Shown: positions 53,174-60,580 of the stretch, piece after piece
How the letters are laid out: the number at the start of each line of letters is the position of its first letter
How positions within the stretch are numbered: position 1 is the stretch's first letter
Source of the DNA: Pseudoalteromonas prydzensis
GTDB taxonomy: Bacteria; Pseudomonadota; Gammaproteobacteria; Enterobacterales; Alteromonadaceae
Assembly (NCBI RefSeq): GCF_001661495.1
Contig: NZ_BDDT01000007.1
Span: 1-64,000, forward strand
DNA: 64,000 nt
Reading direction: 5' to 3'
Translations under genes and position numbers: made by a program
Notes under the pieces: generated by a model
Told to the model about the DNA's origin: nothing
Database searches by the model: none
What the model saw: the letters and a program-made list of their open reading frames with translations, nothing else

Positions 53174-53887
53174 TTAACTTCGTTGGCCAAAAATATCCGT
53201 GCCGATGCGTACCATGGTTGAGCCTGCAGCAATTGCAGCCTCTACATCGCCACTCATCCCCATCGACAAGGTGTCTATTTGAGGATATTGGGCTTTAAGT
53301 CTATCAAAGCAAGCCCGTAATTGCTCAAAATATTGTATTTGTTGCAGGTTGTCGTCAGTTTTGGCTGGGATGGCCATCACCCCACGTAACTCTAAATTTG
53401 GACAATGCTGAATATATTCAGCCAAGCTATCGAGTTGATCCGGGTGGCAGCCTGACTTAGCTGCTTCTAAACTTATATTCACTTGGATCAGTACTTTTAA
53501 CGGGGCTTTATCTGTCGGTCTTTGCTCGTTTAAACGTTTTGCTATTTTTTCACGTTCGATGCTCTGCACCCAATCAAAATGTTCAGCCACAGCCGCCGTT
53601 TTATTTGATTGAATTGGGCCAATGAAATGCCAAACAATATCGCTATAATTTGCTAGTTGGGTTATTTTATCAACAGCTTCTTGCACGTATGATTCACCAA
53701 ATTCTCGGTGACCTTGTTGATAAGCCGCTAAAATAAAATCAGCAGGTTTGGTTTTTGATACTGCCAACAAGCAGACATCACGTTCGTTACGATGATGTTT
53801 TTTTGCCGCGAGGGCAATTCTAGCATAGGCGGATTTAAGCCGTTCTGCTATTGTAACCATATAATTATCAGTTAGTTGTGGAGTCAT
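53174..53887 (-). CDS. PLP homeostasis protein YggS (PLPBP/PipY)
   Basis: This 237-residue single-domain PLP-binding protein of the YggS family has fold type III and controls free pyridoxal phosphate and amino acid pools. The PLP-binding Lys is in LLAVSKTKP, and GESYVQEA, IGPIQSNK and LSMGMSGDVEAAI follow. The first start at 53887 is two bases from the divergent pilT start; an internal ATG at 53860 (MVTIAERL) begins at the usual N-terminus, so the true start may be there. It heads the proC-yggT-rdgB-hemW cluster. Confidence 0.93.
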   Translation of the reverse strand: MTPQLTDNYMVTIAERLKSAYARIALAAKKHHRNERDVCLLAVSKTKPADFILAAYQQGHREFGESYVQEAVDKITQLANYSDIVWHFIGPIQSNKTAAVAEHFDWVQSIEREKIAKRLNEQRPTDKAPLKVLIQVNISLEAAKSGCHPDQLDSLAEYIQHCPNLELRGVMAIPAKTDDNLQQIQYFEQLRACFDRLKAQYPQIDTLSMGMSGDVEAAIAAGSTMVRIGTDIFGQRS

Positions 53888-53889
53888 AA

Positions 53890-54930
53890 ATGGATATTAC
53901 CGAATTATTGGCCTTTAGTGTGCAGCACAAAGCATCCGATTTACACTTATCATCAGGGGTTGCGCCAATGATCCGTGTTGATGGCGATGTGCGACGTATT
54001 AATATACCAGCGCTGGAAAACAAAGATGTGAACAGCCTAGTTTACGACATTATGAACGATAATCAACGCAAGGACTACGAACAAAATCTGGAAGTGGATT
54101 TTTCGTTTGAAGTGCCAAACTTAGCGCGTTTTCGTGTTAATGCCTTCAACTCTAACCGAGGTCCAGCCGCTGTATTTCGTACTATCCCCAGTGAAGTGCT
54201 GACTCTCGATGATTTAGGTGCGCCAGATATATTTAAAACTATTTCCGATACGCCACGTGGCCTGGTGTTGGTAACAGGCCCAACCGGCTCAGGTAAATCA
54301 ACGACTTTGGCGGCGATGGTCGATTATATTAATCAGCATAAACATCATCATATTTTAACTATCGAAGATCCCATTGAGTTTGTACACGACAATAAATTAT
54401 CACTTATCAACCAACGTGAAGTGCATCGTGATACACATAGTTTTTCTAATGCACTGCGCAGTGCTTTACGTGAAGACCCTGATGTTATTTTGGTGGGTGA
54501 GTTGCGTGATTTAGAAACTATTCGACTAGCTATGACCGCAGCTGAAACCGGTCATTTAGTGTTTGGTACTTTGCATACAACTTCAGCGCCAAAAACCATT
54601 GACCGTATTATCGATGTATTCCCAGGTGAAGAAAAAAGCATGATCCGCTCAATGCTCTCTGAGTCATTGCGGGCGGTTATTTCACAAACCCTGCTGAAAA
54701 AAATTGGTGGGGGACGAGTCGCAGCCCATGAAATTATGATTGCAGTGCCGGCCATTCGTAACCTGATCCGCGAAGATAAAATTGCGCAAATGTATTCGTC
54801 GATTCAAACTGGCGCATCGCAAGGTATGCAAACCATGGATCAATGTTTAACTAATTTAGTAAACCACGGTGTAGTTACCAATGCTGAAGCGCGTGCTAAA
54901 GCACAAGATAAAAATAACTTTGGTGGTTAA
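53890..54930 (+). CDS. pilT: Type IV pilus retraction ATPase PilT
   Basis: This 346-residue hexameric retraction motor depolymerises pilin. The N-terminal PAS-like domain precedes the ATPase core with Walker A GPTGSGKS at 130-137. The Asp box (TIEDPIEFVH), Walker B (DVILVGELRD), His box (AAETGHLVFGTLHTTSA) and the AIRNLIREDK motif specific to PilT are intact. GTGGAG seven bases upstream of the ATG lies inside yggS on the other strand. It is followed by pilU. Confidence 0.97.
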   Translation: MDITELLAFSVQHKASDLHLSSGVAPMIRVDGDVRRINIPALENKDVNSLVYDIMNDNQRKDYEQNLEVDFSFEVPNLARFRVNAFNSNRGPAAVFRTIPSEVLTLDDLGAPDIFKTISDTPRGLVLVTGPTGSGKSTTLAAMVDYINQHKHHHILTIEDPIEFVHDNKLSLINQREVHRDTHSFSNALRSALREDPDVILVGELRDLETIRLAMTAAETGHLVFGTLHTTSAPKTIDRIIDVFPGEEKSMIRSMLSESLRAVISQTLLKKIGGGRVAAHEIMIAVPAIRNLIREDKIAQMYSSIQTGASQGMQTMDQCLTNLVNHGVVTNAEARAKAQDKNNFGG

Positions 54931-54939
54931 GGAGCAGTA

Positions 54940-56070
54940 ATGACACATTCTCTAGATTACTTTTTACATTTGATGCTTGAAAAGCAGGGTTCTGATTTAT
55001 TTGTTTCAAGTCAATTACCGGTCAGCGCAAAGATTAATGGTGAGCTGATTGCATTAGGCGACGAAAAAATATCAGATGAAGAGTCGCTTGAGCTAGTTGA
55101 ATCTGCGATGAGTGAAAAACAAAAAGCCGAGTTTCATAATACCAAAGAATGCAACTTTGCTATTGCCACCGAAGAAGGGCGCTTTAGGATCTCAGCATTT
55201 TGGCAACGAGATTGTGCCGGCATGGTTATCCGCCGTATTGTTACAAAAATTCCAGATGTAACTGAGCTTGGCCTACCCTCAACGCTGACCGATGTGATCA
55301 TGGCAAAGCGGGGGTTGGTGTTATTTGTGGGGGGCACAGGCACTGGTAAATCAACCTCGTTGGCGGCTTTATTAGGCTATCGTAATCGTAATCAGCGTGG
55401 CCATATTTTGACCATTGAAGATCCGATTGAGTTTGTTCACGAACATCGTAAAAGTATAATTACTCAGCGTGAAGTTGGTTTAGATACGGAAAGTTTTGAG
55501 TCAGCGCTTAAAAGCTCATTACGCCAAGCTCCCGATGTTATTTTGATTGGTGAAATACGCTCGCAAGAGACTATGGAATATGCGTTGAGCTTTGCTGAAA
55601 CCGGGCATCTATGTGTAGCTACGTTACATGCCAATAATGCCAACCAAGCTATCGACCGTATCATGCATTTAGTGCCAAAAGAAAAGCACGATAAGCTAAA
55701 ATATGATCTATCTTTAAATCTACGCGCTATTATTGCCCAGCAATTAGTGCCTACCGCTGATGGTAATGGCCGGGTCGCGGCAATTGAAATTTTGCTGAAC
55801 ACCCCGATTGTTGGCGAGCTTATCAAAAAAGGGGATATTGGCGGTATTAAAGAAGCCATGGCTAAAGCGAAAGATATGGGTATGCAAACCTTTGATCAGG
55901 CGCTCTTTGAGCTTTATAAACAGCAGCGAATTAACTACGCTGATGCATTACATCATGCTGATTCACCAAATGATTTACGTTTGATGATTAAGCTGAGAAA
56001 CAACGAACAACAAGGCGCTGGTTTTTTACAAGGAGTGACCATTGACGGATTAGAGCCTAAAGGTCAATAA
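54940..56070 (+). CDS. pilU: PilT-dependent retraction ATPase PilU
   Basis: This 376-residue PilT paralogue acts with PilT to increase retraction force. Walker A is GGTGTGKST, and TIEDPIEFVHEH, DVILIGEIRS and ETGHLCVATLHANNA follow. It starts nine bases after pilT with AAGGAGCAG before the ATG, so the two are cotranscribed, as usual. Confidence 0.96.
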   Translation: MTHSLDYFLHLMLEKQGSDLFVSSQLPVSAKINGELIALGDEKISDEESLELVESAMSEKQKAEFHNTKECNFAIATEEGRFRISAFWQRDCAGMVIRRIVTKIPDVTELGLPSTLTDVIMAKRGLVLFVGGTGTGKSTSLAALLGYRNRNQRGHILTIEDPIEFVHEHRKSIITQREVGLDTESFESALKSSLRQAPDVILIGEIRSQETMEYALSFAETGHLCVATLHANNANQAIDRIMHLVPKEKHDKLKYDLSLNLRAIIAQQLVPTADGNGRVAAIEILLNTPIVGELIKKGDIGGIKEAMAKAKDMGMQTFDQALFELYKQQRINYADALHHADSPNDLRLMIKLRNNEQQGAGFLQGVTIDGLEPKGQ

Positions 56071-56104
56071 ACCAATTTACATTTATATACGCGATGATGT
56101 CGAT

Positions 56105-56251
56105 ATGATCATCGCGCAGCAAGCTTCGCACTTAGGTGGCTTTAATAGAACTTTTAATTATCAAGCTGGGTTTATACCTGAACTGACTGAGCAGTTGATC
56201 ATTAACTTACCAATTACCCGTAAGCCTGCTCAAAAAAGCTTTCCAAAATAA
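56105..56251 (+). other. Short open frame after pilU (possible gene remnant)
   Basis: An uninterrupted frame begins after a TAG at about 56051 and runs past pilU's stop to 56251. It reads IYIYIRDDVDMIIAQQASHL, then GGFNRTFNYQAGFIPELTEQ. The only ATG is at 56105, and the end runs antisense into ruvX. Composition looks protein-like, but there is no ribosome-binding site and I recognise no family. It could be the decayed 3' end of a gene. Confidence 0.25.
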
Positions 56252-56660
56252 TCACGGCCGACATATTATCAACATTGCCTTTGCCTAAGCTACGGTAACC
56301 GCCTTGTTCAAATAAACGTGCTTTGGCATCAGCTGTGGTTAAACGCTCGTCCTGAGTCTCTACAGGCAGCCCGTAATGGTTATGCAAGCGGTTAGCAAAC
56401 TTTTTAGCTTTAAAAGTAACCTCTTGATTAGTGCCATCCATATTGAGTGGTAATCCAACCACCAGTAAATCAGGTTGCCATTCATCGACATGCTTTTTAA
56501 TAAAATCCCAATTTGGGATGCCATCTTTTGCTTTAATCGCAGTGAGACTTGATGCGGTACCTGTTAACTCTTGGCCAATCGCAACACCAATGCTGGTGGT
56601 GCCAAAATCAAAGCCCATCACGGTACGCTCACCTTTGGGCTTTAGTTGTTTTTTAGTCAT
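56214..56660 (-). CDS. ruvX: Holliday junction resolvase-like / 16S rRNA maturation protein RuvX (YqgF)
   Basis: This 148-residue RNase H-fold protein of the YqgF family is required for processing of the 5' end of 16S pre-rRNA. The N-terminal [17 protein letters not shown] strand carries the first catalytic Asp, and [15 protein letters not shown] and DERLTTADA follow. It is third in the conserved gshB-yqgE-ruvX block. Confidence 0.94.
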   Translation of the reverse strand: MTKKQLKPKGERTVMGFDFGTTSIGVAIGQELTGTASSLTAIKAKDGIPNWDFIKKHVDEWQPDLLVVGLPLNMDGTNQEVTFKAKKFANRLHNHYGLPVETQDERLTTADAKARLFEQGGYRSLGKGNVDNMSAVIILESFFEQAYG

Positions 56661-56696
56661 GTTATCTCTGTGCGTTAAATAGGTGGCTGACCACGC

Positions 56697-57254
56697 TTAT
56701 GCGTGGCCAGCTTCTGAACTTAATTGGCTAATATCAAAGCCGAGTGTCGCGACTGCTTTTTCCCAGCGCTGCTCAATCGGAGTGTTAAAAATAATATCAG
56801 GGTCGGCTTTTATAATTAGCCAAGCGTTTTCCAGTAATTCTTGTTCAAGTTGGCCTTGTTCCCAACCAGAATAGCCAAGTGTAATAATAAACTGTTCTGG
56901 CGCCTGAGCGGTGGTTAAACTTGCCAGCACATCTTTGGATGTAGTGATCATTATTTCGCTGCTGAGTTCTTGGCTTGCGCTGTAACCGGATTTTGGTGAA
57001 TGTAATACAAAACCACGATCTGTTTTTACCGGCCCGCCAGCAAACACTGCCACACTGGCAGCTTGGGTCGATTTGTCGTTATCAATCTCTATTTTGTCGA
57101 GTAAATCACCGACAGTAATATTGATAGGCTGATTGATCACCAGCCCCATAGCCCCGTCTTCATTGTGCTCACAAATATACGCGACAGCACGTTTAAAAAA
57201 AGGGTCTTGCATTGATGGCATTGCGATTAAAAAATGATTTTCTAATGATTGCAT
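56697..57254 (-). CDS. YqgE/AlgH family protein (DUF179)
   Basis: This 185-residue protein opens with the family-typical LENHFLIAMPSMQDPFFKRAVAYICEHNEDGAMGLVIN and later shows FAGGPVKTDRGFVLH and GYSGWEQGQLE. Function is not firmly established (AlgH was named for alginate regulation in Pseudomonas). The conserved position between gshB and ruvX supports the call. Confidence 0.93.
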   Translation of the reverse strand: MQSLENHFLIAMPSMQDPFFKRAVAYICEHNEDGAMGLVINQPINITVGDLLDKIEIDNDKSTQAASVAVFAGGPVKTDRGFVLHSPKSGYSASQELSSEIMITTSKDVLASLTTAQAPEQFIITLGYSGWEQGQLEQELLENAWLIIKADPDIIFNTPIEQRWEKAVATLGFDISQLSSEAGHA

Positions 57255-57281
57255 AACGATACCCCTTTATTGTTAGTAAAT

Positions 57282-58235
57282 TTAAGTATGGCTTAGTTTT
57301 CTTTCAATGGCATCAAATAAGCGCCCTGTAATTGAAATATCATAAGCGGCTTCAATTTCTTTCACGCACGTAGGTGCTGTAACGTTAATTTCGGTTAACT
57401 TATCACCAATAATATCTAGGCCAACAAAAATTAGCCCTTTGGCTTTTAATGTCGGTGCCACGGCTTCAGCTATTCTTCGGTCTGAGTCACTGATTGGTCG
57501 TGCTTCACCACGGCCACCAACGGCTAAATTGCCGCGCGTTTCACCATTTTGTGGGATACGGGCAAGGCAATATGGGATCACTTCACCATCAACTACCAAT
57601 ACGCGCTTATCGCCTTGTTTGATTTCAGGGATATAATTCTGTGCCATGGCAAAACGGCTACCGTGCTCGGTGAGGGTTTCGCAAATAACCCCAATATTGG
57701 CATCATCCTCTTTTACGCGGAAAATAGACGCACCACCCATGCCATCTAAAGGCTTTAGGATAATGTCTTTATGCTCGGCCAAAAATGCGCGGATCTGGTG
57801 CTTACAGCGGGTTACTAAAGTGTCAGGTGTGTGCTCACTAAACCAGGCGGTGAATAACTTTTCGTTCGCATCACGTAGGCTCTGTGGCTTATTAATAATA
57901 AGTGTGCCTTCAAGCTCGGCGCGTTCTAAAATGTAAGTTGCATAAATGTATTCAGTATCAAATGGCGGATCTTTACGCATTAAAATCACATCTAAATCAG
58001 CAAGTGCGATGCTGGCTTTTTCTTCAAGCTCATACCAATGGTTTGTATCGTCGAACACGGTTGCTTTAGCGGCTGTGGCGTAGGCTTTACCTTTACGTAA
58101 TGAAAGATCATTCATTTCCATGTAGTAAATTTCATAGCCACGGCTTTGGGCTTGCATCATCATTGCAAACCCGGTGTCTTTTTTGATGTTGAATCCGCTG
58201 ATCGGATCTGAAATTATACCTAACTTAATTGCCAT
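57282..58235 (-). CDS. gshB: Glutathione synthetase GshB
   Basis: This 317-residue ATP-grasp ligase joins gamma-glutamylcysteine and glycine, the second step of glutathione synthesis. The N-terminal LGIISDPISGFNIKKDTG and DVILMRKDPPFD motifs are typical, followed by the ATP-grasp KPLDGMGGASIF, RVLVVDGEVIPY and the C-terminal DIIGDKLTEINVTAPT. Length equals E. coli GshB. It is cotranscribed with yqgE, 27 bases downstream. Confidence 0.97.
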   Translation of the reverse strand: MAIKLGIISDPISGFNIKKDTGFAMMMQAQSRGYEIYYMEMNDLSLRKGKAYATAAKATVFDDTNHWYELEEKASIALADLDVILMRKDPPFDTEYIYATYILERAELEGTLIINKPQSLRDANEKLFTAWFSEHTPDTLVTRCKHQIRAFLAEHKDIILKPLDGMGGASIFRVKEDDANIGVICETLTEHGSRFAMAQNYIPEIKQGDKRVLVVDGEVIPYCLARIPQNGETRGNLAVGGRGEARPISDSDRRIAEAVAPTLKAKGLIFVGLDIIGDKLTEINVTAPTCVKEIEAAYDISITGRLFDAIERKLSHT

Positions 58236-58289
58236 GTTCGTTGCCTTACTGAATATATTGCTATTGATATGAGGGTGGTTTAGTTATTT

Positions 58290-59024
58290 TCAATTAGCTA
58301 AATCACCAAATTGCAGCTGTAATGCACTTAAGACCGTTAAAGCGGCAGTTTCCGTTCGTAGTACACGTGGCCCAATGCGAATATCAACAAATGCTTGCTG
58401 TTTGGTTTGCGCAATTTCTTCATCGGTAAAGCCGCCTTCAGGGCCCACTAAAAAGCGCACTCCAGCACTGGGTACTTGGATTGTTTTGATGCTGTGCTCG
58501 GCGCGAGGGTGCAGAGTCAGTTTTATTTCATCACTATCTTGTGCAAGCCATTGACTAAGATCAATCGGTGGATGAATAGTAGTTATGCTATTGCGGCCTG
58601 ATTGCTCGGCGGCAGCAATGGCTATTTTTTGCCATTGTAGGTGTTTTTTTGCAAGTCGCTCAGGACTTAATTTAACGCCACAACGCTGGCTAAAAATAGG
58701 CGTGATTTCAGTGATCCCTAATTCAACCGACTTTTGAATGGTAAAGTCCATTTTATCGCCACGAGAAATCCCTTGCCCTAAGTGGATGCTAAGTGGTGAT
58801 TCAACATCTTTGTCATCAAATTTAAGCGGCATTGCCACCACTGACTTTTTGCCGACTTCAATGAGCTCGCAAAGGTATTCGCCACCTTCACCATTGAACA
58901 ATGAAATATGCTCACCAACTTTCATCCGTAATACGCGACCAATATGGCCTGCGGCATCATCCTCTAATTGCAGTGGAGTGGCTATTACAATGGAACTTGC
59001 TTGATATATATGAGGAACTCGCAT
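58290..59024 (-). CDS. rsmE: 16S rRNA m3U1498 methyltransferase RsmE
   Basis: This 244-residue SPOUT-class methyltransferase modifies U1498 of 16S rRNA in the assembled 30S subunit. It has an N-terminal PUA-like region (VPHIYQ, HIGRVLRMKVGEHISLFNG) and a SPOUT domain with a C-terminal knot (LVGPEGGFTDEEI, RIGPRVLRTETA). The ATG at 59024 begins MRVPHIYQ as in E. coli and has GAAGG nine bases before it; the ATG five codons upstream is not supported. It precedes gshB. Confidence 0.95.
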   Translation of the reverse strand: MRVPHIYQASSIVIATPLQLEDDAAGHIGRVLRMKVGEHISLFNGEGGEYLCELIEVGKKSVVAMPLKFDDKDVESPLSIHLGQGISRGDKMDFTIQKSVELGITEITPIFSQRCGVKLSPERLAKKHLQWQKIAIAAAEQSGRNSITTIHPPIDLSQWLAQDSDEIKLTLHPRAEHSIKTIQVPSAGVRFLVGPEGGFTDEEIAQTKQQAFVDIRIGPRVLRTETAALTVLSALQLQFGDLAN

Positions 59025-59109
59025 GCTGACCTTCAACAAAAATAGCTAATGGCGTTATGGTATGTAAGTCATCTCGTTGGTGCAAATACTAATTGTGTGA
59101 GTTGTAAGA

Positions 59110-59583
59110 TTAGTTATTAAGCTTTTCACACAATGCAGCTAAATCTTGTGGGGTTTCAGCTATTTCAGTTTGGCATGACAGGTGGTTGTTTTGTGCTATA
59201 TCGGCGACAGGCTCAAACTGGTAACCGCCTTCTAATTCTTTTATTAAAAACCGTACAGAATGTAAAGAGTTGAATATAAAGCGTTGTTTATCATCAGCTA
59301 ATAAATAATCCGTTTCATTGAACAACACGCCAGCAATATCATGATGTTCATGTAAGTAGCTTGCCAGTTCAGACACGCTAATTTCATTGCTAAAGTCGCA
59401 GTAGCAATAATCTTTAATTAGCTCATCAAACATTAACTTAACTAACTGACGAGTATTTGCCCCTGCAACCACTAGAGTACTGGGGCGGGTTCCGTGTGGC
59501 TGAGCAAAGTAGTGCTCAGTAAATTGCCGACTGAATTCACTGTCGTTGTCGATCAGTAGAAAATTATTTACTTCAAACGGCAT
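59110..59583 (-). CDS. Unknown 157-residue protein
   Basis: I do not recognise this protein. It is acidic and soluble, with no signal peptide or membrane segment. The N-terminus NNFLLIDNDSEFSRQF and the internal DIAGVLFNETDYLLADDKQRF look like alternating strands and helices, distantly receiver-like in hydropathy, but no phosphoacceptor pocket can be established. It follows the DUF350 gene by 30 bases, so the two probably form one transcript. Confidence 0.6.
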   Translation of the reverse strand: MPFEVNNFLLIDNDSEFSRQFTEHYFAQPHGTRPSTLVVAGANTRQLVKLMFDELIKDYCYCDFSNEISVSELASYLHEHHDIAGVLFNETDYLLADDKQRFIFNSLHSVRFLIKELEGGYQFEPVADIAQNNHLSCQTEIAETPQDLAALCEKLNN

Positions 59584-59613
59584 AAGGCCCCACGTGTTCG
59601 GATATTTCCAAGC

Positions 59614-60507
59614 TTAAATTGAAAACATACTTATTAGTAAATAGCCTATCGCGCTGAAAACAGCAAATTCAATGCAGGCTACGCCAATATTATCTTGATG
59701 ATCAATTTCAAGTGCAGTATCGATGTTTGGCAGCGAAATGAACTTGATTATAGTCGTTAATAAATACAGTAATAACCACATAGTGCCGCAATGTAAAGCT
59801 AATGTGAATAAATTCTCGACCATTTTACCATTATGAAAAGTGGCACTGGCAAGGCCTGCATAGATAGCTAATGCAAGGCCGATAGACTTCCCCGCATAAC
59901 GGATGCCGATTGAGGTGTTTTCTAAATTAAAGTTATTCTGTAATGAGGCCCCTTGATTCGCGCGAGCAAAGCGATATTCGCGTAGCTTGCTCTCTAGAGC
60001 AAAAATTCCTTGCAGCAAAAAGAAGCTAACAAACGCGATGAGTAAATTGCTAAACCCTTGAGTGTGGGACCAGCTATAAAGCCCTAATGTAATAATACAG
60101 TTAGCGATCAACATACCGGAGTCAACTAAAGCCGCACAGACATTTTTCTTTAAGATGGCGGCCTCTTCGTTAAAACGATGCAAAATCCATTTTCGGTGTA
60201 TTAGATGCCCTACTTTGATAAAAGTGAATAAAAGCACTATCAATACAACCATCTTAAGCGGATTTGATTGGGCTGCGCTAATATTGATTTCGTCAAATAA
60301 GAACGCCATAGTGGCGATCACCACGCTGATCTCTGACGCAAAACTAATCCCCATTGCAAAGTTATCGTGCTGGGCTAACTCTTCTTTTAAAGCCTGTTTA
60401 GCCTTGATCTGACTTACGACACGCAAACAAATAACAGCTAGGCAAATAACCGTAAAACAGATAGCAATCGCGAGTAAACTAGTGTTAGATAAAGATAAAT
60501 ATGACAT
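59614..60507 (-). CDS. DUF350 family membrane protein
   Basis: This 297-residue polytopic membrane protein has about eight hydrophobic segments. Two internal repeats bear the DUF350 signature: HDNFAMGISFASEISVVIA near the N-terminus and QDNIGVACIEFAVFSAIGYLL at the C-terminus. Function is unknown; homologues are associated with envelope or ion-related functions. It is transcribed with the unknown gene below and is divergent from glnE. Confidence 0.8.
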   Translation of the reverse strand: MSYLSLSNTSLLAIAICFTVICLAVICLRVVSQIKAKQALKEELAQHDNFAMGISFASEISVVIATMAFLFDEINISAAQSNPLKMVVLIVLLFTFIKVGHLIHRKWILHRFNEEAAILKKNVCAALVDSGMLIANCIITLGLYSWSHTQGFSNLLIAFVSFFLLQGIFALESKLREYRFARANQGASLQNNFNLENTSIGIRYAGKSIGLALAIYAGLASATFHNGKMVENLFTLALHCGTMWLLLYLLTTIIKFISLPNIDTALEIDHQDNIGVACIEFAVFSAIGYLLISMFSI

Positions 60508-60580
60508 TGAGAACCTAGAGTGGTTATTATTATGTTAATCATTCTAGTACGGTTACGACGGATATAAAAGAGAGTATTTG

